33,462 nt of DNA from Acidobacteriota bacterium (GTDB taxonomy: Bacteria > Acidobacteriota > Terriglobia > Bryobacterales > Bryobacteraceae), in NCBI GenBank assembly GCA_028876805.1, contig JAGWQP010000301.1:1-33462 (forward strand), read 5' to 3'. Positions 8,742 through 18,571 of this stretch are shown piece by piece. Position numbers and translations under genes: made by a program. Each line of letters starts with the position of its first letter. Position 1 is the stretch's first letter. The notes beneath the pieces were generated by a model. That model made no database searches. It saw only the letters and a list, made by a program, of their open reading frames with translations, and was not told where the DNA came from.

Positions 8742-8853
8742 TTGCGTGGTACGTCAACGTCCTGCGTAGCTCGGAAGAGTCAGGGTGCCGGGCCCGAGCG
8801 GCGGTATATCATGAAAAAGACCTGCTCTTGGCAAGACAGGGGACGCCGCGGGC

Positions 8854-11800
8854 ATGAGCATTACCGACATCTTTATTCGCCGCCCCGTCATGACCACGCT
8901 AGTCATGTTGGGCATTGTGCTGTTCGGGGTGATGGGGTACCGCAGCCTGCCGGTCAGCGATTTGCCGAACGTCGATTTTCCGACGATTCAGGTCCAGGCA
9001 GCTCTTCCGGGCGCCAGCCCGGAGACGATGGCCTCTTCGGTCGCCGCGCCACTGGAACGGCAGTTCACCACCATTGCTGGCGTCGATTCGATGTCCTCTA
9101 CGAGTTATCTGGGCAACTCCAACATCACCATTCAGTTCACACTCGATCGCTCGATCGACGGCGCCGCCCAGGATGTGCAGACTGCGATTGCGTCGGTGTT
9201 GCGAAAGCTGCCGCCCAATATGCCCACTCCGCCCACGCTTCGTAAGGTGAACCCGGCGGACCAGCCGATCCTGGCGATGGCGATCTACTCGGAAACGCTT
9301 CCGCTGTCGACCATGGATGCGTTTGGCGAGGAGGTGTTGGCCCAGCGTATCTCGCAAATTAACGGCGTGGCTCAGGTCAACGTTTTCGGCCAGGCGAAAT
9401 ATGCCGTGCGCGCGCAACTGGACCCGAATCTGCTGGCGTCCCGCAACATCAGCATCGACGACGTCGCCGACGCCTTGGGCAAACATAATGTGAATCTGCC
9501 CACCGGGATTCTCTGGGGTCAGCATTGGGCCTACACCGTGGAGGCCAACGGGCAGTTGAATACCGCTGACCAGTACCGGCCGCTCATCGTCGCCTACCGC
9601 AACGGCTCTCCGGTCCGTCTGGGAGAATTGGGCCGAGTCATCGACAGCATCCAAAATGACAAGAACGGGAGCTGGTACGGCTCCATACCCTCCATCCAGT
9701 TTTCGATCCAACGCCAGCCCGGCGCAAACACCGTGGAAGTCGTCGACAACATCAAAGCGGCGCTACCGGCACTTCGGGAACAGATGCCTCCCGCCATGAA
9801 GCTCGACATCTTCTATGACCGGTCGACCTCGGTTCGCGAATCGGTCAACGACGTGAAGCTAACCCTGGTGCTGACCGTGGTGTTGGTGGTGGGGGTGATT
9901 TTCGTGTTCCTCGGCAACGCTTCAGCCACGTTGATTCCCAGCATGGCGCTACCCATGTCGATCATCGGTACCTTCGCCGCCATGTACCTGCTCGGGTACA
10001 CGCTGGACAATCTCTCGCTGATGGCGCTAACCCTATCGGTTGGATTCGTGGTCGATGATGCCATCGTGATGCTCGAGAACATCGTCCGGCACATGGAGAT
10101 GGGAAAAGCCAGGCTTGTTGCGGCGCTCGAAGGCTCGCGGGAAATTGGTTTCACCATCCTCTCGATGACCCTCTCGCTCGCCGCCGTTTTCATCCCCGTG
10201 CTGTTCATGAGCGGAATCATGGGCCGGTTGTTCCACGAGTTTGCGGTCACCATCATGGTGGCGATTGCCATTTCAGGGTTCGTTTCGCTCAGCCTCACGC
10301 CGATGCTGAGCAGCCGCTTTTTGAAGCCGCCTTCGGAACACCGGAATGCGTTTCAGAGGGTGTCGGACCGGGTCTTTGACGCGATTCGCTCGCTCTACGC
10401 CTGGACGCTGCGGGGCGTACTCCGGCACCGCTTCTTGACCGTGCTGAGCGCCGCGGCAACACTCGTAGCGAGCGTCTATCTGTTCGGGCTGGTGCCGAAA
10501 GGTTTCATTCCTCCGCAAGATGTCGGCCAGATCAACGGTTCGCTCGAGGCCCGTCAGGGTATCTCCTATGACGACATGGTGAAGGCAACTCGCGAGGCGC
10601 AACGCATTGCGGAGACGGATCCGGCAGTCGAAGGAGTGAGAAGCCAGGTCGCCGGCGGCAATAACAATCCGTCCGTCAACAACGGCCAGTTGAACCTGCT
10701 CCTGAAGCCCCGCTCGGCGCGGACCGAAACGCCCGAGCAGATCATCGCGCGTCTTCGTCCGAAGATGGAGCAGATTCCAGGCGTGCGGACCTATCTGACC
10801 AACCGTCCCCTCATCACCATCGGCGGCATCTACACCCGCAGCAATTACCAGTACACCCTGCAGGCCCCCGACATTGCCTTGCTGTACCGGGTCGCGCCCG
10901 ACTTTGAACGCAAGGTGCGCGCTCTCGCTGATCTGACCGACGTCAACAGCGATCTTCAAAACGATAACCCGACGATCGCCCTCGATATTGACCGCGACAA
11001 GGCTTCGGCGCTCGGCGTCACCGCCGACCAGGTGGAAAGCGCGCTGTATAGCGCCTATGGCACGCGACAGGCTTCGACCATTTTCACGCCCCTCGACGAT
11101 TTCGCAGTCATCCTGGAAGTTGAGCCGAAGTATCAGATGGACCCGGCTGCGCTGGGCTCCTTATACATTCGCTCCGGGACGGGGAAGATGGTGCCGCTCA
11201 ATGCCGTCGCTAGTCTGCGGTTGGGCGTCGGCCCGCTCTCGGTTTCGCACCTGGGACAGTCACCGGCGGTCACGATTTCGTTCAACACCAAGCCGGGTGT
11301 TGCGTTGGGTGACGCGGTGGATCAAATCGCGCAAGTCGCTCGTGAAACGCTGCCTGACAATGTGACCACCAGCTTCCAGGGGACAGCGGCGGCTTTCCAG
11401 GAGTCCCTAAAAGGCATGGGTGTGCTGCTGCTGATGGCGGTCCTGGTGATCTATCTGGTCCTGGGGATCCTTTACGAAAGCTTCATCCATCCGGTCACGA
11501 TTCTCTCGGGACTGCCATCGGCCGGCCTGGGCGCTCTTGCGACTCTGCTCGTTTTTCATGACGAGCTGAACCTTTATTCGTTTGTCGGCATCATCATGCT
11601 GATCGGCATCGTGAAGAAGAACGCCATCATGATGATCGATTTCGCTCTGGAGGCTCAGCGCGAGCACGGAACCAGCCCGGCTGAAGCGATTCACGAAGCC
11701 TGCCTGGTGCGGTTCCGTCCCATCATGATGACTACCATGTCCGCGCTCATGGGCACGCTGCCGATTGCTCTCGGCCTCGGCGCGGGCGGCGAAGCGCGGC

Positions 11801-11976
11801 GGCCGCTCGGTCTCGCGGTGGTTGGCGGCCTGGTGGTTTCGCAACTGTTAACGCTTTATATCACGCCCGTCTTCTACATCTATATGGAGCGCTTCCAACG
11901 CGCCACCGTGAAGCTTCGCCGCAACAAGACGCTTGCCGCCATCGAACCGGAGATTGTGTTCAAACACGGCGACTAA
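8854..11976 (+). CDS. Efflux RND transporter permease subunit (HAE1/MdtB-MdtC-like)
   Basis: MSITDIFIRRPVMTTLVMLGIVLFGVMGYRSLPVSDLPNVDFPTIQVQAALPGASPETMASSVAAPLERQ; GFVVDDAIVMLENIVRHMEMG; LIGIVKKNAIMMIDFALEAQREHG; 1040 aa. Confidence 0.95.
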   Translation: MSITDIFIRRPVMTTLVMLGIVLFGVMGYRSLPVSDLPNVDFPTIQVQAALPGASPETMASSVAAPLERQFTTIAGVDSMSSTSYLGNSNITIQFTLDRSIDGAAQDVQTAIASVLRKLPPNMPTPPTLRKVNPADQPILAMAIYSETLPLSTMDAFGEEVLAQRISQINGVAQVNVFGQAKYAVRAQLDPNLLASRNISIDDVADALGKHNVNLPTGILWGQHWAYTVEANGQLNTADQYRPLIVAYRNGSPVRLGELGRVIDSIQNDKNGSWYGSIPSIQFSIQRQPGANTVEVVDNIKAALPALREQMPPAMKLDIFYDRSTSVRESVNDVKLTLVLTVVLVVGVIFVFLGNASATLIPSMALPMSIIGTFAAMYLLGYTLDNLSLMALTLSVGFVVDDAIVMLENIVRHMEMGKARLVAALEGSREIGFTILSMTLSLAAVFIPVLFMSGIMGRLFHEFAVTIMVAIAISGFVSLSLTPMLSSRFLKPPSEHRNAFQRVSDRVFDAIRSLYAWTLRGVLRHRFLTVLSAAATLVASVYLFGLVPKGFIPPQDVGQINGSLEARQGISYDDMVKATREAQRIAETDPAVEGVRSQVAGGNNNPSVNNGQLNLLLKPRSARTETPEQIIARLRPKMEQIPGVRTYLTNRPLITIGGIYTRSNYQYTLQAPDIALLYRVAPDFERKVRALADLTDVNSDLQNDNPTIALDIDRDKASALGVTADQVESALYSAYGTRQASTIFTPLDDFAVILEVEPKYQMDPAALGSLYIRSGTGKMVPLNAVASLRLGVGPLSVSHLGQSPAVTISFNTKPGVALGDAVDQIAQVARETLPDNVTTSFQGTAAAFQESLKGMGVLLLMAVLVIYLVLGILYESFIHPVTILSGLPSAGLGALATLLVFHDELNLYSFVGIIMLIGIVKKNAIMMIDFALEAQREHGTSPAEAIHEACLVRFRPIMMTTMSALMGTLPIALGLGAGGEARRPLGLAVVGGLVVSQLLTLYITPVFYIYMERFQRATVKLRRNKTLAAIEPEIVFKHGD

Positions 11977-12059
11977 GAACAGAAAAAATCGAAGAGTCAA
12001 AGGTCAAAATTACAAAGTCAAGATTGATAGGGTGGCGCTATTGCTAGTCTAGATGCGCC

Positions 12060-12610
12060 TTTGCGGGATCCCGAGCCGAAGAAATTCCCGGCCCCCCGGC
12101 TTGGCGAACTCCTCCGGCGTCGACTTCGCCACCAGCCACACCTCCGCCGGCTCCAATCCTATGGCCGCATATCTTTGATACAAGGTCGTGACCTCGCTCG
12201 ACCCCCTCTGTGATGTGGGAAGTGATCGGCAGTGGCGGCGAACCCGTTCATGCTCCCGAAGGACACCTAAACAGCCGGCAACCGCCTCGGTCCACAACCA
12301 GAGTTCCTCGGCGCCCGAGGAGCGCAACGCCCTCCGCTGCGGCGTCTACCTCGACAATCCCATCGAAAAGAGTATCGCCGAGGACGAACTGCGCGGTGGG
12401 GACGAGTCCGTCATGCCCAACCCGGCAAAATTCGACCTCACCGAGGCGCCCGGTCCGGATTGTTTCTCGGGCCTGCTCGAGAATCCCTTGCGGCAGTCGC
12501 ACGAGGTACGCTCGCACCGGCAGTGCGAACAAGAGCATGTTGCCCAGTGTTTTCAGAAACTGCCTGCGGCGAGTCATCGTCTTCTGTTTTATCAATTTTG
12601 CCGCTGAGAC
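12060..12610 (-). pseudogene. Degenerate gene, possibly Gfo/Idh/MocA-like with Tat-type signal
   Basis: Minus-strand MTRRRQFLKTLGNMLLFALP...GILEQARETIRTGRLGEVEFCRVGHDGLVPTAQFVLGDTLF...EGVALLGRRGTLVVDRGGCRLF then stop; overlapping ORF 12049..12327 suggests loss of frame. Family call is weak. Confidence 0.4.
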
Positions 12611-12719
12611 GAGAGGACGACTCGACTGTACGAAGCCCGGCCTAGGCGTTATCCACACCTTAGGGTGTGAAAATGTGAGGAAAGTCACGCGTCACGGGAA
12701 TCCTAGTACGAATCGCGGT

Positions 12720-12769
12720 TGACGGATAACGCATCTACATTCTATCCGTTAAGAAAGAGGAGGGCCCCG
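12720..12769 (+). promoter_or_regulatory. Putative promoter/operator and RBS for the radical SAM gene
   Basis: TTGACG (12720-12725), 18 bp, TATCCG (12744-12749); inverted repeat ACGGATA (12723-12729) / TATCCGT (12744-12750) overlaps both boxes; AGAGGAGG before GTG 12770. Confidence 0.4.
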
Positions 12770-14050
12770 GTGCAACACACTTACAACGAAACTGCTCCTG
12801 CGAACCCGCGCTTCCGGGTCGATGTCCAGCTTCATGACTTGCTAGTCAAAACCCATCCCAAGAACCTGCTCCCGAAACCGGAGCGGCCGCTGACTCTGCC
12901 TGATCCGGTATACCCGCAGCATCCCCAATTACAGGCCATCCCTGATCCGGATACGTTTCCGGACAAGCGGAAGTGGACGGCACCCCTGGTCTATCGGGCG
13001 ATGCGCGGCTGGCTGTTTCCCTATATTCGCTCTCGAACTTTGCCAGGCGACTTTCATCCCCTCATCGCGTACTTATTCACCGAGTGGAAATGCAATTTGG
13101 ACTGTTGGTATTGCTGGGCCTTCGACAACAAGGTCAAGGGGATGACCGAGGATATCGCGCGCCGCTCCATCGACTGGCTGCATGATCACGGCTGCCGGGT
13201 GCTGGCGCTCATGGGCGGCGAGCCGCTGTTGCGCCCGCAGTTTGTCCACAAGGTGGTCTATTACGCAGCCAAAAAAGGGTTTTGGATCTACGTGCCTACC
13301 AATGGCAGGCTGCTCCGTCCGGATGTGATCGACCGTCTGGGCGACGCCGGCGTCGCCACGTTCAACCTCGCCCTCGATGCCGTTGACGAAAAGCCGGGCC
13401 TGCCCAAGGCGCTCAATCCCATCCGCAGCCATTTCGATCACCTGGTGCGGCGGCAGTACCGCTACGGCTATACGATGTTTTTCAACATCAACATCTGCCG
13501 CAACAATCTGGACGACGTCCGCGAATTGACCGAGATCGCGCGCGCTCATCGTGTCGCCACTGATTACCACATCAACGAAACACCGATGCTCGAGCCAGAG
13601 CACTTCGAGCACTTCGAAAATAATCCGACCTTCATCCGCGACGAGGATTGGCCGCAGGTAGGCGAGCTTGTGGATTGGCTGATCGAGAAGAACCGGTCGG
13701 GCTACAAGATGGTGAACTCGGTGCAGCGGCTAAACGAAATGCGCGAGTTTATGCAAGGCAAGCTGCAGGAATGGAACTGCCGTGCGGGACACAATAATGT
13801 GATCGTCCGAGTGGACGGCACACTGGCCCCCTGCTTCCCGATGTATTCAGCGACTTATGATTGGGGCGTCGTCGGCGATCACAAGTTCGAAACCAAGCAG
13901 CTCCAGCAGATGAAAGTAGGCTGCCAGCCGCACTGCTTCTCGACCTTGAACCATAACCTGGCGTACTGCTATGACACCGCGCGCGTGATCAGGTGGGTCG
14001 GCAAGCAGGCGATGCGGGGTTTCCAGGGCGTCAGCGGCAGTTTCTCCTAG
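12770..14050 (+). CDS. Radical SAM protein with SPASM-like C-terminal cysteines
   Basis: TEWKCNLDCWYCWAFDN (CxxxCxxC), MGGEPLLRPQF, C-terminal NCRAGHNNVIVRVDGTLAPCFPMY...CQPHCFSTLNHNLAYCYD. GTG at 12770 preceded by AGAGGAGG RBS; the ORF-track start at 12719 lies inside a promoter-like region. Confidence 0.88.
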   Translation: MQHTYNETAPANPRFRVDVQLHDLLVKTHPKNLLPKPERPLTLPDPVYPQHPQLQAIPDPDTFPDKRKWTAPLVYRAMRGWLFPYIRSRTLPGDFHPLIAYLFTEWKCNLDCWYCWAFDNKVKGMTEDIARRSIDWLHDHGCRVLALMGGEPLLRPQFVHKVVYYAAKKGFWIYVPTNGRLLRPDVIDRLGDAGVATFNLALDAVDEKPGLPKALNPIRSHFDHLVRRQYRYGYTMFFNINICRNNLDDVRELTEIARAHRVATDYHINETPMLEPEHFEHFENNPTFIRDEDWPQVGELVDWLIEKNRSGYKMVNSVQRLNEMREFMQGKLQEWNCRAGHNNVIVRVDGTLAPCFPMYSATYDWGVVGDHKFETKQLQQMKVGCQPHCFSTLNHNLAYCYDTARVIRWVGKQAMRGFQGVSGSFS

Positions 14051-14400
14051 CTCGACGAAGGGTCCTCGGCCGGCTCTGGTCCGCCAGCACGCCGCTTCGC
14101 TATCGATCGCTAGCCGCCGTAGGGGAGCGCGTTAGCGGGTCCCCTCACTCCACAGAAGTGCCGAGACTCGAAGGCGGACTCCCGAACGGGATCACGTAGC
14201 TAGACGGAGGCGCACATCACCGCTCCCGGGGCTCTAACGTGAAGAGAGTTTTCGCGGAGCGAACACTCCACCTCGCGAAATGCTGAGTTGTCCCACCTCG
14301 ACCTCGCCTGGCCCAAAAGAGCTACGTTCGCGTGCTCCTCGGGCGTCAGGTAGTTTCCGGGACCGTCCGCTATCATTGAGGTCTTCCAGGCACTGACTCA

Positions 14401-15110
14401 TGTGGATCGTCCAGTTAGGCCTACGGTGCCCCCACACCTTTGGTGCGGCCAAGGTCGATCTGGCGGTGACGCAGATGACCGCGCAGGCGCAGTCCAACAT
14501 CGGCGCCTTCCCGACAGACACGCTGCCACCGAGCATTACAGAGTACGACTCGGCTCGCGTGTCGATTCTCGAGTCGGGTCTGGAGAGCAAAGTACCAGCC
14601 CAAAAGGAACTCTTCGCTATCGATCTCCGTGCTGCCGGTGCCGGTCCTGTTGCTGACGGGCGCTGCGAAATACCGGTTCGCGCCAGGCGGACGGTGGCGT
14701 TGGCGATGCTCGCCTCCTACTGCCTCTCGCCCACACTGATTCCTACCTTGGTCGATCGTCTCGTGGAGCCGGAGGTGAAATTGAACACACAAGGGGCACA
14801 TGGCTGGAGTGCGGACGGGCGCAGCTTCGTCCGCAGGGTTCACTATTGGTTCAATCGTTCTTTGGCATTGATAAGGTCCTCATATGTTGTGTGGTGCGAC
14901 GGCGCGGTCAACCGCCAGGCGCCGATTTTGACCGGTTCTGCAGTTTTCAAGAAGCGGCTTGCTGCTACGCGCAGCGAGCGTCGACCTGGATTTCTCCCTT
15001 CCGTCAATCCCGGCCCGATGGGGCTTCGATGCCAGGGCCGCGCCCGGACCCGGATCGAGCGCGCCGAAGGCACCTGTGGCGAGCGCCAACCGTATCTTGT
15101 ATTATGTTTG
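14401..15110 (+). pseudogene. Remnant of an RND efflux permease with internal deletions
   Basis: Ordered RND pieces: MWIVQLGLRCPHTF (N-terminus); VDLAVTQMTAQAQSNIGAFPTDTLPPSITEYDSARVSILESGLESK; another frame SLSISVLPVPVLLLTGAAKYRFAP; VALAMLASYCLSPTLIPTLVDRLVEPEV; RVHYWFNRSLALIRSSYVV...; PGFLPSVNPGPMGLRCQGRARTRIERAEG (cf. FFPSVDAGQMRLHVRAPxGTRIEE). About 0.7 kb remains of an expected ~3.1 kb. Confidence 0.8.
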
Positions 15111-15345
15111 CCAATAAAGACCGAGCGGGCTGAAGGGCTGGTTGCGCGCTGGTCTGCGCTGGCCGCCGGGATGGCTCGCCGCGCGGTGATCGGAGGTCGG
15201 GCGCTCGGGATGCTAACGACGCTCGTCATCGCGGGTTGTGTGCAGCCTCGAGCGCTGTCAGCCGCCGGCTGATTTCGCGCAGAGTGGGGAGGGCGGACGA
15301 GGAAGAGTCCCGCCGGGAGTAGAAGGCGTTTCGTGAGGACCTGGG

Positions 15346-16692
15346 ATGAACGAGACTCGGCCAACTGAACAGGATTTGCGGGCGGAAGTCGAAGAGCTGA
15401 GGCGCCAGTTGGCGGAGCAACGCAAACTCCACCAGCCGGGAATTGCGCCGGCCAACTCCAGCCCGACGCCGGCGAAGTTGGTCGCGCTCGGTGTTCTGAC
15501 GATAGTCTTAATCGTCGCTGGCTTCCTGGCGGGGTATCTGCCGCGGCAGCGCCGGGAGCAGGTGTTGGCGGCGGAAGTGAAAGCCGACGCCGAAAGTCTC
15601 CCGGTAGTCACGGTGGCCCGGGTCACGCGGAGCGCGACGCGGTCCGAGCTGGTGCTGCCGGGCAGCATTCAACCCCTCACCGAAGCGCCGGTCCTCGCGC
15701 GCGCGAGCGGCTACGTTCGCAAACGGTATGCCGACATCGGCGACCGCGTCAAGGACGGCCAGTTGCTGGCCGAGATCGAGGCCCCGGAGCTGGATCAGCA
15801 GATCCGGCAGGCCGAAGCCACGCTGCAACAAGCCGAAAGCTCCGTTCAACAAGCTGAGGCGGCCCTCGAGCAGGGGCGGAGCAACGAAGATTTGGCTCGG
15901 ATCACCGCCGGGCGTTGGTCGAACCTAGTGAAGCGTGGCGCCGTCTCCAAGCAGGAAAATGATGTCTACCAGGCACAGTACGCCGCCCAGCGAGCCAGTG
16001 TCCAGGCCTTGGAGAAGGCGGTTGCGGCGGCACGCAGCAACGTCGGGGCCGTCGAGGCAAACGTCGCCCGATTGAACGACCTAAAGGGCTACCAGGCGGT
16101 CCGGGCTCCGTTCGCCGGTGTGATTACAGTGCGAAATGTGGACGTGGGCGCCCTGATCAATGAGGGCAGCACGTTGTTGTTCCGCATCGCCCAGACCGGC
16201 CAGATGCGAACGTTCATTAATGTGCCGCAGGCGGATGCGGGCGCGGTTCGAGTGGGCCAGCCGGCGAGTCTCGAAATCGCCGAGTTGAGTGGGCGGAAGT
16301 TTAACGGGCGAGTGGCACGCACCTCGAACGCATTCGATCCCGCGAGCCGGACGCTGTTAACCGAGGTGGAGGTGCCGAACCCGGATGGCACGCTGCTGCC
16401 GGGCATGTACACGCAGGTGGATTTGCAGGTTCCGCGCAAGAATCCTCCGCTGTTGATTCCCGGCGATACGTTGATGGTGCGCGCCGATGGACCGCAAGTG
16501 GCCGTGCTTGATTCCAGCGGGCGCGTGCATTTTAATCACATCCAGCTAGGCCGCGATTACGGCAACCACTTGGAAGTGCTCTCGGGACTCGAGGATGGAC
16601 AGCAACTGGTGGTCAACCCGAGCGACGTCGTGCAGGAGGGCATCCGGGTGAAGGCCGTCCAGTCGGAGGGCTCGGCGCGCAACCACACCTAA
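15346..16692 (+). CDS. Efflux RND transporter periplasmic adaptor subunit (HlyD/MFP family)
   Basis: Single N-terminal TM, LPGSIQPLTEAPVLARASGYVRKRYADIGDRVKDGQLLAEIEAPELDQQIRQAEATLQQAESS coiled coil, YQAVRAPFAGVITVRNVDVGALI. Confidence 0.93.
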   Translation: MNETRPTEQDLRAEVEELRRQLAEQRKLHQPGIAPANSSPTPAKLVALGVLTIVLIVAGFLAGYLPRQRREQVLAAEVKADAESLPVVTVARVTRSATRSELVLPGSIQPLTEAPVLARASGYVRKRYADIGDRVKDGQLLAEIEAPELDQQIRQAEATLQQAESSVQQAEAALEQGRSNEDLARITAGRWSNLVKRGAVSKQENDVYQAQYAAQRASVQALEKAVAAARSNVGAVEANVARLNDLKGYQAVRAPFAGVITVRNVDVGALINEGSTLLFRIAQTGQMRTFINVPQADAGAVRVGQPASLEIAELSGRKFNGRVARTSNAFDPASRTLLTEVEVPNPDGTLLPGMYTQVDLQVPRKNPPLLIPGDTLMVRADGPQVAVLDSSGRVHFNHIQLGRDYGNHLEVLSGLEDGQQLVVNPSDVVQEGIRVKAVQSEGSARNHT

Positions 16693-16705
16693 ACCGATCA
16701 TCACC

Positions 16706-18571
16706 ATGTTAAAACCAGGCATCAGTCTTTACCTTGCGGCGGTTCTGTGCCCGTCTCCGGGCTTGGCCCAGCCGCGTGCATCCGAAGGCGGTGTTTCCCG
16801 CACGGGGCCTCCGCTGAACTTTCGGAACTCACCGCGTGTGCACGAATTGATCCGCGCGGGGGGTCTGTACCTCTCTCTCGCCGACGCGCTTGAGCTGACG
16901 ATCGAGAACAACCTTGATATCGAGCTCGAACGATATACCCTGCTCGTGGCTGACACCGACTTGCTCCGCGCCCGCGGCGGCGGAACCGTGCGCGGCATGA
17001 ATTTTACGTTGGCGGAGGCGCCTACCGGGGTAGGCGGCCCGCTTAGCCCGGTGCTCACCAATCCGGCGGCGACCGGCAGCGCGACCGCTGGCTCGTCGGT
17101 CACCACCAACGCCCTGGAGCTCGGAGTGCTGGGCAGCCCGCAAACCAATCTCTCCATGCAGGGCACCATTGCTCAGTCGAACGGGACATCGGTGCCGGTT
17201 TTTGACCCGGCGATCGTCGGCCAGTTGAACTGGACTCATCAAACTACGCCGCAAAGCAACAGCGTCACCACCGGCACCCCTTCGCTCATTTCGGAGACCA
17301 CGCTCGCGAATGCGGGCATCCAGCGGGGCTTCTCGACCGGCGCTGTGGCTGGCCTGATGTTCAACAACAGCCACCAGGCGCTCAATTCCTTGCGCACCGC
17401 ATACAACCCGTACACGGGATCGAACCTCGGCTTGAACGTAAGCCAGCCCTTGCTGCGCGGTTTCGGGTTGGGCTTGAACCGGCGCTTCATCCGGATTGCC
17501 GGCGATGAGCAGAAAATCGGCGGCCTGTTGTTCCAGCAGCAACTCATTGCGAGTGTGTACGGTGTGATCCGCCTCTATACCGACTTTGTGGCTCTCTACC
17601 AAGACGTCAAGGTGAAGCAGGAGTCGGTGACGACGGCCGAAAGGCTGCTCTCCGATGTCAGCGCCCAGGTGGAGGAGGGAACGCTGGCGCCGGTCGAACA
17701 GACACGGGCCAACGCGCAGGTCTTCTCCACACGCCAGGATCTGGCGAACTCGCAGGGTCTGCTGGAGGAGCAGGAGGCGATTCTGAAGAACGTTCTGACG
17801 CGGCAGGGAAACGAGGACCTGGAAGTGCGCTCGGCCCATATCATTCCGACCGACGCACTGGAAATCCCCGCTCAGGACAACATCCAGCCGATTCAGGACC
17901 TGGTCGCCGAGGCTTTGGCGAATCGTCCAGACCTGCGGCAGGCGCGCCTGCAGATCGATATTTCCAGAATCGGCTTGCAGGGCTCGAAGAACGCCACCTT
18001 GCCGGAGGTCGACCTGCTGGGAGTGGTCGCGAACAGCGGGCTGGCCGGGGCCCTCAACCCGCTCGAGCCCTCGGCGGATCCAGCATTGATCGGCGGGTTC
18101 GGCGGCGTCCTGGATCAGATTTTGTCCCGCCGATACCCGACCTATGGGATCGGGCTCCAGCTGAATTTGCCGCTGCGCAACCGGATCGCTGAAGCCGACT
18201 TCGCTCGCGATCAGATTCAGGTCAAGCAGTCGGAGGTTCGCCTGCGGCAATTGGAGAACCAAGCGCGGCTCGAAGTTGAAGATGCGATCATCGCCCTGCG
18301 TCGTGCCCGGGCGTCCGCCGATGCGGCCGCCCAAGCTCGCCAGTTCCAGCAGGAGTCGCTTGCCGCCGAACAGGCGAAATTCGATGTGGGGGCCTCCACC
18401 AGCTTCTTCGTGATCCAGTACCAGAGCCTCCTGGCGCAAGCCCAATCCACCGAGGTGGCCGCGAAAAGCGCTTATGTCAAGGCCCGCGCTGCACTCGAGC
18501 GCGCCATCGGCAGCATTCTCACCGAGAATGGCATCTCGGTCGAAGCCGCCCTTAAGGGCACGATGCGGTGA
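16706..18571 (+). CDS. TolC family outer membrane efflux protein
   Basis: LADALELTIENNLDIELERY, LNVSQPLLRGFGLGLNRRFIRIA, VAEALANRPDLRQARLQIDISRIGLQGSKNATLPEVDLLGVVA. Confidence 0.9.
   Translation: MLKPGISLYLAAVLCPSPGLAQPRASEGGVSRTGPPLNFRNSPRVHELIRAGGLYLSLADALELTIENNLDIELERYTLLVADTDLLRARGGGTVRGMNFTLAEAPTGVGGPLSPVLTNPAATGSATAGSSVTTNALELGVLGSPQTNLSMQGTIAQSNGTSVPVFDPAIVGQLNWTHQTTPQSNSVTTGTPSLISETTLANAGIQRGFSTGAVAGLMFNNSHQALNSLRTAYNPYTGSNLGLNVSQPLLRGFGLGLNRRFIRIAGDEQKIGGLLFQQQLIASVYGVIRLYTDFVALYQDVKVKQESVTTAERLLSDVSAQVEEGTLAPVEQTRANAQVFSTRQDLANSQGLLEEQEAILKNVLTRQGNEDLEVRSAHIIPTDALEIPAQDNIQPIQDLVAEALANRPDLRQARLQIDISRIGLQGSKNATLPEVDLLGVVANSGLAGALNPLEPSADPALIGGFGGVLDQILSRRYPTYGIGLQLNLPLRNRIAEADFARDQIQVKQSEVRLRQLENQARLEVEDAIIALRRARASADAAAQARQFQQESLAAEQAKFDVGASTSFFVIQYQSLLAQAQSTEVAAKSAYVKARAALERAIGSILTENGISVEAALKGTMR

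Noticed and set aside
8742-9245. 167-aa ORF overlapping the start of the RND permease
   Set aside because: Out-of-frame overlap with a well-supported RND N-terminus; no motif.
14234-14590. 118-aa minus-strand ORF as an independent gene
   Set aside because: Overlaps the RND permease remnant on the opposite strand and shows no recognisable family.
16829-18445. 538-aa minus-strand ORF opposite the TolC-family gene
   Set aside because: Antisense shadow ORF in GC-rich DNA; the plus strand encodes a recognisable TolC protein, and the antisense product shows no family motif.
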